A stretch of 8,182 nt of DNA from ZC4RG30 sp964456255 (GTDB lineage: Bacteria > Pseudomonadota > Gammaproteobacteria > Steroidobacterales > Steroidobacteraceae): positions 1-8,182 of the forward strand of contig CAYWDZ010000143.1 in NCBI GenBank assembly GCA_964456255.1, given 5' to 3'. The notes under the pieces are model-generated. The model did no database searches and was not told where the DNA came from. It worked only from the letters and a program-made list of their open reading frames with translations. Below, piece by piece: positions 1-5,900 of this stretch (position 1 is the stretch's first letter; every line of letters starts with the position of its first letter). The translations under genes were made by a program, and so were the position numbers.

Positions 1-701
1 AGGCCCACTTCGCCGCGCTCATCCACGTCGAAGGTGATCTTGCCGAAGTGCATGTAGTCGAGCTTCTTGTCGAGCGTGATCGAGTTGCCCTTGATGGCGG
101 CAATGGTGCGACGCTCGGCCTGGCGCGGGTCGTAGTCCGTCGATGCAAGGACGATCTCGTCGCCGACCTGCCATTGCGCGGCGTTCAGCACTTCGATCGA
201 GGTGGCGCCTGCTTCGGCGGTCTTCGCCAGCTTGGTCCAGGTGTTGGTGCGGTTGCCGTGCAGGTTCAGCGTGCCGCCCGACAGCATGATGCCGCGGTCA
301 CCCATGCCCATCAGCTGTTCGCCCTTGACGTTGTCGGTGAGGGTGATGGTGGCCTTGTGCGTGAAGGGCTTGGCCTCGGTGCCGATGGCGAGCTCGCCGT
401 GCACCATGACCCACTCGCTGGTGAGTGCCAGGTCGGACTTGTCTGCGAAGGTCAGTTTGCCGTTGATCGTCAGGCCGTTGAGCTGAGGCGGACTCACGTC
501 GAGGATCACTTCCTTGCCGCTGGCGATCTCCACCTTGTCGCCTGCGGCCGGCACCTTCTTGTTCGGCCAGGTGGCCGGATCGGACCAGTTGGTCGGCTTG
601 GCCGAACCTGCATTCTGTGCCTGCACCACGGCGATGACGCCGCCCAGCACGCAGGCCGGAATCAGCGAACCAAGCAGGAACGAGCGATTCTTTCTGCTCA
701 T
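1..701 (-). CDS. Exported G8-domain protein, N-terminal part (cut by left window edge)
   Basis: The first 233 residues of a larger protein are visible; the frame is still open at base 1. It starts at the ATG at 701-699; the only nearby upstream ATG (706-704) meets a stop after two codons. Residues 1-28 look like a Sec signal peptide: basic start (MSRKNR), hydrophobic stretch around 8-26, and a VQA signal peptidase I-like site after residue 28. Residues about 38-160 match the G8 domain: NWSDPATWPNKKVPAAGD (38-55), the beta-rich LNGLTINGKLTF (74-85), ELAIGTEAKPFTHKATI (103-119) and GTLNLHG (143-149). It continues as in CEMIP/TMEM2-like bacterial proteins: TSIEV, QVGDEIVLASTDYDPRQAE (178-196), YMHFGKI and DVDERGEVGL at the edge. 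In animals G8 proteins include the hyaluronan-degrading CEMIP; in bacteria the function is mostly unknown, and a beta-helix usually follows. Family assignment is firm; substrate and cell-surface location are inference. It is a separate gene 128 bases after the pilin. Confidence 0.9.
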   Translation of the reverse strand, partial: MSRKNRSFLLGSLIPACVLGGVIAVVQAQNAGSAKPTNWSDPATWPNKKVPAAGDKVEIASGKEVILDVSPPQLNGLTINGKLTFADKSDLALTSEWVMVHGELAIGTEAKPFTHKATITLTDNVKGEQLMGMGDRGIMLSGGTLNLHGNRTNTWTKLAKTAEAGATSIEVLNAAQWQVGDEIVLASTDYDPRQAERRTIAAIKGNSITLDKKLDYMHFGKITFDVDERGEVG

Positions 702-730
702 GACATGAACCCCCAAATTCTTGGCAAAGA

Positions 731-743
731 CCCGGAAACCGGG
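731..743 (-). terminator. Small GC hairpin followed by TCTTT: weak terminator or leader hairpin
   Basis: On the minus strand CCCGG-TTT-CCGGG forms a perfect 5-bp stem with a 3-base loop, followed directly by TCTTT. It lies about 87 bases after the pilin stop and 30 bases before the G8 gene start. A rho-independent terminator for the pilin cluster is possible, but the T-tract is short and interrupted, so read-through into the G8 gene is plausible. If the nearby -10-like box is used, the hairpin would sit at the 5' end of the G8 transcript instead. Confidence 0.35.
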
Positions 744-747
744 CGAC

Positions 748-753
748 AGGATA
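748..753 (-). promoter_or_regulatory. Possible -10 box (TATCCT) for the G8 gene
   Basis: On the minus strand GCGCTATCCTGTCG contains a TATCCT hexamer, four of six matches to TATAAT, 47 bases before the G8 start codon. No good -35 hexamer is found 16-19 bases upstream (AGCCAG or CAGCCA at best). This is a weak candidate, noted because the G8 gene is separated from the pilin cluster and may have its own promoter. Confidence 0.25.
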
Positions 754-829
754 GCGCAGCTGCCGGCTTGCTGGCTGCCTCCGGCGTACGGCCGGTATCG
801 GCGGGGCTTGAACGGACGATGCGCCGGCT

Positions 830-1318
830 TCAGCGGCGGCAGCTCGACGGCAGGAACTTCGGGTCGATGTTGGTGCGGTTTTCGCCTGCCGCACTCATGC
901 CGTTCGGCAGGGGGCTGTAGCCGCAGTTCCAGGAGATCGGGCTCGTCGGGCTGGCGGTCACATAGAGCGGTCGCATCGACAGGATCTGGTCCTTCAGGCG
1001 GGAATTGACCTTGTTGCCGAAGCGGATGTGCATGACCCCGTCCTCGACGGTGATTGCGCTCACATACTGCCCGAGTAGATGTTCCGGCGCCGGCACCCCT
1101 GCCAGCTCGTTGTTAGCCGGGAACCTGCCGCGATCCTTGTAGTACTCGTTGATCGAGGGCTTGAGCTCGTTGATGAGCACCAGCCCCTCGGTGACCTGCG
1201 CCCGCATCGTGTAGTCCGAATAGGCCGGTATCGCGATGGACGCCAGGATGCCGATGATCGCCACGACGATCATCAGCTCGATCAGCGTGAACCCGTGAGC
1301 TGCATGCCTGATTCTCAT
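830..1318 (-). CDS. Type IVa prepilin (PilA-like)
   Basis: The 162-residue product is a canonical type IV prepilin: a short 9-residue leader ending in Gly (MRIRHAAHG), then FTLIELMIVVAIIGILASIA. The mature N-terminus would be Phe1 with Glu5, and Pro22 is present. Residues about 10-35 form the hydrophobic alpha1-N helix that is membrane-inserted before assembly and forms the pilus core afterwards. The AQVTEGL segment (40-46) is typical of gammaproteobacterial pilins. Cys132 and Cys160 bracket a 27-residue C-terminal loop, the expected D-region disulfide. Mature length, about 153 residues, is normal. A prepilin peptidase (PilD) encoded elsewhere is required. The start ATG overlaps the upstream platform gene's stop by 4 bases (ATGA) and has GGGAG 7 bases upstream, so translation is probably coupled. 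Major pilins usually have their own strong promoter, so this may be a minor or specialised pilin. The family is sure; the exact role is not. Confidence 0.95.
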   Translation of the reverse strand: MRIRHAAHGFTLIELMIVVAIIGILASIAIPAYSDYTMRAQVTEGLVLINELKPSINEYYKDRGRFPANNELAGVPAPEHLLGQYVSAITVEDGVMHIRFGNKVNSRLKDQILSMRPLYVTASPTSPISWNCGYSPLPNGMSAAGENRTNIDPKFLPSSCRR

Positions 1319-2262
1319 ACGACTGCTCCCAACTTGAAGATTGGCAAATACATCGCAATGACCATGGTGCCGATGAATACGGCGATGACTACCTGCAGGA
1401 TGCGCAGCACGGCCGCACGCCAGGTGTCGAGCTCGCGCTGCAGGGAATCCAGTTCCAGCTCGTTCAGGTGCGCAAGTTCCGCATCGGCCGCGCCGAGCGT
1501 GACGGCAAGGTCGAGCTTTGCAGCCAGATCGGGATCGGGGCTGGCACCGGAACCGCCAATCGCCGCAGCGCTGCCCAGCGACTGCGCGGGCGGCTGGCCG
1601 GCCGCGGCAAGTGCGCGTGCCAGTGTCAGCTGCCGCCAGCGCTCATGCGTGCGACGCAGCCGCCGGCCGACTGGTAGCCCCCTGCCGAGCGGCGCGATCA
1701 CGGCGATTCCTGCTGCAACCCTGAAGCTCGTCGAGATTGCCCAGACCACGGCGGCAGCGATGACCAGCAGCGGAAGGAACATGACCCAGGGCTGATTCAA
1801 GGCCACCCCACTCAACGCCGGCAGGTCTGCGCCAAATCCGCTGAAGAGGTCGGCGAAATGTGGCGAGATGAAGAAGAGCCACAACACCGCCACTACGGAT
1901 GCGATGAGCAGCAGGGTGATGATGTAGAAGAGATCACCCGGCAGGCCGATCCGGACCTGCGCCCCAAGCCTGCGCGCGCCGGCCATCGCCGCTGCCGCGG
2001 CACCAATCGCCTTGCCCGCATCGCCGTCGGTGGGTGCATTGCGCACGACTTCGCCGATCAGCAGCAGCTCGGCAGCGGGGCGCTCGGCTGTCTCGCCGCG
2101 AACATAGCGCTCGAGCGCGCCGAGTTGCGCGGCGACGTCCGTCTGGCTGTGCGCCCGCACCCGTTGGACCGCTTCGCCGAATCCATGCTGGCTCCCGAGT
2201 TCACCAAGATACCGGCTGGCATCGGCCAGCGATTCGATCTGCATTGCGGGGTCAACTCCCAT
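1315..2262 (-). CDS. Divergent, shortened PilC/GspF-family inner-membrane platform protein
   Basis: The 315-residue product resembles the platform proteins of type IV pili and type II secretion, which sit in the inner membrane and couple the cytoplasmic ATPase to pilin assembly. Three membrane segments are visible at about 111-131, 158-190 and 286-308. After the first comes SPHFADLFSGFGADLPAL (133-150), matching the family's PxFxxLFxxFGxxLPxxT signature. Residues about 207-285 are a GspF domain (LARALAAAGQPPAQSL at 214-229), and the end, VIAMYLPIFKLGAVV, is the classic C-terminus. The usual length is about 400; here the N-terminal half is short, about 110 residues, and only the tail of the first GspF domain is recognisable. 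The start has GGAG 6 bases upstream (2269-2272); Met7 is an alternative. It lies 16 bases after a pilin-like gene and overlaps the prepilin by 4 bases. Family membership is likely; its activity, and which ATPase it would work with, are unknown. Confidence 0.82.
   Translation of the reverse strand: MGVDPAMQIESLADASRYLGELGSQHGFGEAVQRVRAHSQTDVAAQLGALERYVRGETAERPAAELLLIGEVVRNAPTDGDAGKAIGAAAAAMAGARRLGAQVRIGLPGDLFYIITLLLIASVVAVLWLFFISPHFADLFSGFGADLPALSGVALNQPWVMFLPLLVIAAAVVWAISTSFRVAAGIAVIAPLGRGLPVGRRLRRTHERWRQLTLARALAAAGQPPAQSLGSAAAIGGSGASPDPDLAAKLDLAVTLGAADAELAHLNELELDSLQRELDTWRAAVLRILQVVIAVFIGTMVIAMYLPIFKLGAVV
1326..1330 (-). promoter_or_regulatory. Ribosome binding site of the type IV prepilin
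   Basis: GGGAG on the minus strand lies 7 bases before the prepilin ATG, inside the last codons of the platform gene. It supports the short-leader start, which gives a normal 9-residue prepilin leader, and allows the pilin to be translated more strongly than the gene it overlaps. Confidence 0.6.
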
Positions 2263-2278
2263 GCTGCGCTCCAGGACT

Positions 2279-2815
2279 TCAGACGCGACAGGTAAAGGGC
2301 AGGTACTGGTTCGACAGGGTCGTGTGCAAAGGCTCAGCCGCCGTATAGCCCGGTGGCGGCGCAGCTCTGCCGCAGAGCAGAATCAACCGTCCGGTTTCCG
2401 GTTGAACCGCGAAGCGGAACCCGATCGTGCGCGCGTCGGCAGGCACGCCTGGCAGGAAGCCGGAAGCCATCGTGGCGACGATTTCCTGATCGCGCCATTG
2501 GACACTGCTGACGTTCTTTCCCTTGATGTCGGATGGCTTGTACAGGCCGCCGTCACCCGGCAGCGTGCCGTAGACGGCCAGATGCTCGCCAACCTCGATG
2601 CGATGATTGGTGGCGAGAAATGTGGCCTCGACCATCTTTGCCTTGATGATGGCCTGCCCGCCGTTGCTGGCAGCAAACCCGACGAGGATGGCCACGATTG
2701 TGACGCTGGCCAGGAGTTCGAGCGCCATCTCGTTGGCGCGCCGGTCGCGCAGTGACGTGCTGAAACCGCGTCTGCGCCACAGCAGTGCTTCGGCAATGAC
2801 ATCGCGCAACAGCAT
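2279..2815 (-). CDS. Atypical pilin-like protein with degenerate prepilin cleavage site
   Basis: The 178-residue product has a single hydrophobic segment (about 32-50, LELLASVTIVAILVGFAA) and a pilin-like globular part. Aligned without gaps to the prepilin at 830-1318, Glu33 falls on pilin Glu5, and IIKAKMVEATFLATN aligns with TMRAQVTEGLVLIN. The C-terminus repeats that pilin's Cys-loop: CG at the first Cys, then PxxxAA, YLPFTCR, with identical spacing between the cysteines. However, residue -1 is Asn (N28), not Gly or Ala, +1 is Glu, Pro22 is replaced by Ser, and the preceding 28-residue leader is long and Arg-rich. Cleavage by prepilin peptidase is therefore doubtful. It may be a non-cleaved membrane-anchored pilin-like factor, a minor pilin or pseudopilin with unusual processing, or a decaying paralogue. 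The frame is intact. The start has AGGGA about 10 bases upstream. It is first in the pilin cluster, 104 bases after the transglutaminase gene. Confidence 0.75.
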   Translation of the reverse strand: MLLRDVIAEALLWRRRGFSTSLRDRRANEMALELLASVTIVAILVGFAASNGGQAIIKAKMVEATFLATNHRIEVGEHLAVYGTLPGDGGLYKPSDIKGKNVSSVQWRDQEIVATMASGFLPGVPADARTIGFRFAVQPETGRLILLCGRAAPPPGYTAAEPLHTTLSNQYLPFTCRV

Positions 2816-2851
2816 CGCTGAACGTCCCTGCTCCGTGCAGCACGCAATGGT

Positions 2852-2865
2852 GCCGAAGATTCGGC
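2852..2865. repeat. 14-bp palindrome upstream of the pilin-like cluster, possible operator
   Basis: GCCGAAGATTCGGC is an inverted repeat with 6-bp arms and a 2-base centre. It lies 37 bases before the pilin-like start, in the 104-base gap between the transglutaminase gene and the cluster. It sits just downstream of a -10-like hexamer, where an operator would overlap the transcription start. The 2-base centre makes it a better DNA-binding site than an RNA terminator, and no T-tract follows. Chance occurrence in GC-rich DNA is possible. Confidence 0.3.
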
Positions 2866-2867
2866 CC

Positions 2868-2873
2868 AGACTA
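2868..2873 (-). promoter_or_regulatory. Possible -10 box (TAGTCT) for the pilin-like cluster
   Basis: TAGTCT on the minus strand lies in the only sizeable gap upstream of the three-gene pilus-like cluster, where a promoter is expected. No convincing -35 is visible at 16-18 bases (GTGGCC or TGGCCC at best), so the call is weak. A sigma-54 motif is not present with correct spacing. Confidence 0.22.
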
Positions 2874-2919
2874 GCGACAGGTGGGCATCCGGGCCACGAC
2901 TTGCGTCACAGCTGCATGC

Positions 2920-4923
2920 TCAGCCTGTTGCTGCGGTTCGTGAGCGGCGGCGTGATGCCGTGGCGCGTGAAATGGAGCCGAGCCGCGCCTTCAGGGCAGC
3001 CAGCGCCCTGGCATCGACGGGGTTGTCGCCGCCGAAACGCAGCCGTTCGTAGTCCGCAGCAAACCGGCCGATGTCCTCGGCCGCTTCCGGCAGCAGCTGC
3101 TGCGCACGGCGGCGCACCGCTTCCGGACCGTCGTGGCTGGCGATTGGTACACCGCGACGATCGAGCACCGTGGCAAAGCGCAGCCACAATCGCTCCAGTG
3201 CATCATGCTGCGTGCGTGGTGCGCGCTGCCCGAGCAGGGCCATCAGCAGCAGCGCCCACAGCACGCCGCCTGCCAGCAGCAGCAGCGCCATGCCGCCATA
3301 GTCGATGCGGTCGAGCCCAAGCAGCTTCAGCAGATCCAGTTGCTTCGCGCGGTTGAAGTTCACGATCTGCTCCTGCCACCAGCCGCCGGCGGCTTCCCAG
3401 GCATCGCGCAGACCACGCAGCCAGCTCACTTCGCCGAGCAGCGTGCCGTCATTGGCAAGGCCGGCAGTCGATGCATCGGCGGCGCCGCGCTGCAAGCGCT
3501 CGGGTGCGACCACGGCCGTCGGGTCAAAGCGCGTCCAGCCCTGGCCGTCGAGCCAGATCTCCACCCAGGCATGGGCGTCGGACTGGCGCACCGTGTAGTA
3601 CGCGCCGACCGGATTCCAGATGCCGCCCTGGTAGCCGGTGACCACCCGCGCCGGCACTTTGGCCGCGCGCATCAAGGTGGCAAAGGCGGAGGCGAAGTGC
3701 CCGCAGAACCCGAGCCGCGTGTTGAACAGCAGATCGTCGATGGAGTCGAGGTCGAGCAGTGGCGGGGTCAGCGTGTACTCGAAGCCGCCGTCGCGGAAGT
3801 ACTCCATGAGGCGTTGCGCGTAGTCGGCGTCTGAAGCGACGCCGGCGCGCAGTTCCTGGGCCAGCGCGAGACTGCGGGGATTGCGTCCCGGTGGCAACCG
3901 CGTGTCGATGCCGCGGCCCTTGGCGGACAGTTCACCCGTGCCGCGCGTTTGCAGATGGGAGACGGCGGTGTAGGAGGTTGGTCCGGTGATGGGGCGCAAC
4001 GACCTGACCTGGCCATCGAAGAGCTCGCTGTAGGACCCGGGGTCGATGCCTTCGATTCCCGCGAAGGTATCGAGCACGAACAGGTACCGGTTGCCATGCG
4101 GTTCCAGCATCACGTTGTACCGCAATGGCGGCGACAGCAATTCGGTCTCCTGGCGGGGTGGAAACTCCCGGGTGCGCCGCCAGGTATAGCCATCGAACTC
4201 ATGCAGCACGGGGCCGCGCCAGTAACGCTGCGCCGGCAGTGGCGGCGGGCCGTCGAAGCGCACGCGGAAGGCAATGTCCTCGGAGATCGAGAGTTCCGAG
4301 ATGCTGCCGGGACTCATCTCGTCGGACAGGCCGGTCTGCGCACCGCCCGCACCGGGCATTGACCACAGTGCGTTCGGCAGCCGCGGTACCAGCACAAAGC
4401 ACAGCGCTGCCAGCGGCACGGCATAGAGCGCAGTCCGGCCGGACATCAGAAAGGCGCGCCGTGCCGAGTGTGCGGCGCGCACATTGCCCAGTGCGGCGAT
4501 GCTGGCCAGCGCCAGCCAGCCGGTCGCTGCGTAAAGTGGCAGTCGCCCCAGACCCTGCCGGTCCAGTGCGGCAGCCAGCACCAGAATCAGTGCCACAGTG
4601 GCCAGCACCACGGCGTCGCGCGGGGTGCGTGTCTCCAGCAGCTTGGCCGCACCCATCACCACCAGCAGTGCGCTGCCGGCCGCGAGGCCACCGATGGTGC
4701 GGAAAGAAACCAGCACGGTGAACACCAGCAGCAGCGTGATGCCGACGCGCAGCACTGTGTTGGGCATTGGCACGCGGCCGCGGAAGGCCAGCCAGCGCCA
4801 CAGCAGCGCGGCGCCGGCCACGGCCGAGCACCAGGCCGGCACGCGATCGGCATGCAGCACGCAGCCTGCGGCGAATGCAGCCAGCAGCATCAACATCGGT
4901 CGGCGCGGGAGTGTGGCGCTCAT
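2920..4923 (-). CDS. tgpA: TgpA-type membrane transglutaminase-like protein (DUF3488, transglutaminase core, DUF4129)
   Basis: The 667-residue product has the full TgpA layout. Residues 1-180 carry six or seven membrane helices (about 9-24, 32-45, 58-75, 80-95, 104-120, 128-146, 163-180), the DUF3488 part. A large periplasmic region follows, with WRGPVLHEFDGYTWRR (235-250) typical of the family. The papain-like transglutaminase core spans about 340-480 with a complete triad: Cys407 in GFCGHFASAF, His451 in DAHAWVEIW and Asp467 in RFDPTAV. A last membrane helix (about 544-564) precedes a cytoplasmic DUF4129-like tail ending in an Arg/Ser-rich stretch. TgpA of Pseudomonas aeruginosa is an essential periplasmic-facing transglutaminase-like protein; its substrate is not settled. 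The ATG overlaps the DUF58 gene's stop by 4 bases (ATGA), indicating translational coupling. Length and residues are normal; no sign of damage. Confidence 0.95.
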   Translation of the reverse strand: MSATLPRRPMLMLLAAFAAGCVLHADRVPAWCSAVAGAALLWRWLAFRGRVPMPNTVLRVGITLLLVFTVLVSFRTIGGLAAGSALLVVMGAAKLLETRTPRDAVVLATVALILVLAAALDRQGLGRLPLYAATGWLALASIAALGNVRAAHSARRAFLMSGRTALYAVPLAALCFVLVPRLPNALWSMPGAGGAQTGLSDEMSPGSISELSISEDIAFRVRFDGPPPLPAQRYWRGPVLHEFDGYTWRRTREFPPRQETELLSPPLRYNVMLEPHGNRYLFVLDTFAGIEGIDPGSYSELFDGQVRSLRPITGPTSYTAVSHLQTRGTGELSAKGRGIDTRLPPGRNPRSLALAQELRAGVASDADYAQRLMEYFRDGGFEYTLTPPLLDLDSIDDLLFNTRLGFCGHFASAFATLMRAAKVPARVVTGYQGGIWNPVGAYYTVRQSDAHAWVEIWLDGQGWTRFDPTAVVAPERLQRGAADASTAGLANDGTLLGEVSWLRGLRDAWEAAGGWWQEQIVNFNRAKQLDLLKLLGLDRIDYGGMALLLLAGGVLWALLLMALLGQRAPRTQHDALERLWLRFATVLDRRGVPIASHDGPEAVRRRAQQLLPEAAEDIGRFAADYERLRFGGDNPVDARALAALKARLGSISRATASRRRSRTAATG

Positions 4924-5894
4924 GCGCGCCCGTCCCGAGTGCCGTACAGAGCCAGTCGCGCAAGGCAGTCGTCGCGATGCTCGTTGCCGATGCCTTCCAT
5001 GGGGTCGCTGCCGGGCAGGCGCAGCACCCAGCTTTCGCCGCGCGCGGCGGCGTCAACGATCCAGCGCGTGAGCTGCGAGAGGCGCGCTTCGGTATCCAGC
5101 CCCGCGAGCGCATCGAAATCGAATTCGCGGCGTCGTGCCGCGGCTCCTCGATACTCGCGCACCAGCAGCGGTGCGCCGCGCGCGTAGGCCTTCCACGCGA
5201 TCTGTCGCGGCGAATCGCCTTCACGGAAATCGCGCAGCCACGCCAGTTCGTCCTGGCCGTGTTCGATCTGCGCGCTGCCGGTATCGTGCCCGGGCGCTTC
5301 GGGTACACGCAGGTTGCCAGCGGGTTTCGGGTACACCAGCACGCTGGCGTCGAGATTCACCCAGGTCCAGGTGCGGAAGAGTCCGAAGGGCGCGGTCGAG
5401 GAGATGCGGATCACTGGCAGCCGGATGCGGCCGCGCCGCAGTACCGGCTGTGCGAGATGCACGCTGCCCTCGCTGGCGAGGAGCTGTTCCCCGTGAAGAG
5501 CAGGTGGGTTGCCATCCAGATCCAGGGTGAGATCGCCCAGCGCCGTGTGGCCGTTGATGTCGAAGCGCCAGCTGGCGGATTCGCCCGCGAAGACCGGCCG
5601 GCTGCTGGCCGTCTTGAGTGCAGTGCCGGCCAGGCCGCGCTGTGTCTGCACCATCGCCACGACGGCGAAGCCGGCGAGCCAGAACGCGAACAGCAGCGCG
5701 AGGCCATTGCCGTAGTTCATGCCGGCAATGAAGATCACGGCAATCAACAGGGCGAAGGTCCAGCCGGCTGGAGTGGGCAGGATGTAGACACGGCGTGCGC
5801 TCAGCGTGAGCGGCAAGGCATCCTGACCCTGGCGGCGCAGCGCCCAGTTGCGGATCAATGCCGGTCCTTGATTGTTGCGCCGGAAGATGCGCAT
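4920..5894 (-). CDS. DUF58 domain membrane protein, MoxR partner
   Basis: The 324-residue product has an N-terminal cytoplasmic basic stretch, two membrane helices (about 43-60 and 64-82), then a soluble part. The FGLFRTWTW segment (170-178) and the DUF58 signature at 213-247 (DELAWLRDFREGDSPRQIAW, then KAYARG and LLVREY) are unmistakable. The C-terminal part beyond this is shorter than in members with a complete VWA-like fold, which is usual for the gammaproteobacterial form found beside tgpA. DUF58 proteins are regularly encoded next to MoxR ATPases and are thought to be their membrane-side clients or adaptors; the biochemical role is unknown. It starts 6 bases after the MoxR stop. No Shine-Dalgarno sequence is visible before the ATG (CGCTAGCGGCCA), so translation probably depends on ribosomes finishing the MoxR gene. 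Its stop overlaps the transglutaminase start. Confidence 0.94.
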   Translation of the reverse strand: MRIFRRNNQGPALIRNWALRRQGQDALPLTLSARRVYILPTPAGWTFALLIAVIFIAGMNYGNGLALLFAFWLAGFAVVAMVQTQRGLAGTALKTASSRPVFAGESASWRFDINGHTALGDLTLDLDGNPPALHGEQLLASEGSVHLAQPVLRRGRIRLPVIRISSTAPFGLFRTWTWVNLDASVLVYPKPAGNLRVPEAPGHDTGSAQIEHGQDELAWLRDFREGDSPRQIAWKAYARGAPLLVREYRGAAARRREFDFDALAGLDTEARLSQLTRWIVDAAARGESWVLRLPGSDPMEGIGNEHRDDCLARLALYGTRDGRA

Positions 5895-5900
5895 TGGCCG

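Noticed and set aside
651..701. Lipoprotein signal (IPAC, Cys17) in the G8 protein
   Set aside because: Pro at -2 is unusual for a lipobox and residues after Cys17 remain strongly hydrophobic (VLGGVIAVV), so a standard signal peptide cut after residue 28 fits better.
298..894. Minus-strand frame bridging the pilin end and the G8 gene
   Set aside because: It is a frame-shifted shadow of the G8 gene, rich in Arg/Ala/Gln, with no domain; the true G8 frame has a signal peptide and family motifs.
48..920. A 290-codon open frame on the plus strand at the left end
   Set aside because: It runs antisense to the G8 gene, through the gap and into the end of the prepilin gene; it has no recognisable domain.
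2279..2815. Pilin-like gene as a pseudogene
   Set aside because: The frame is intact, Glu5, the helix and the C-terminal Cys-loop are kept, and the gene sits in a tight operon; an altered but functional protein is more likely, though decay cannot be excluded.
2841..2856. Sigma-54-like GGCAC...TTGC on the minus strand upstream of the pilin-like gene
   Set aside because: The spacing between the GG and GC elements is wrong (7 or 11 bases instead of 10), so it does not meet the strict -24/-12 rule.
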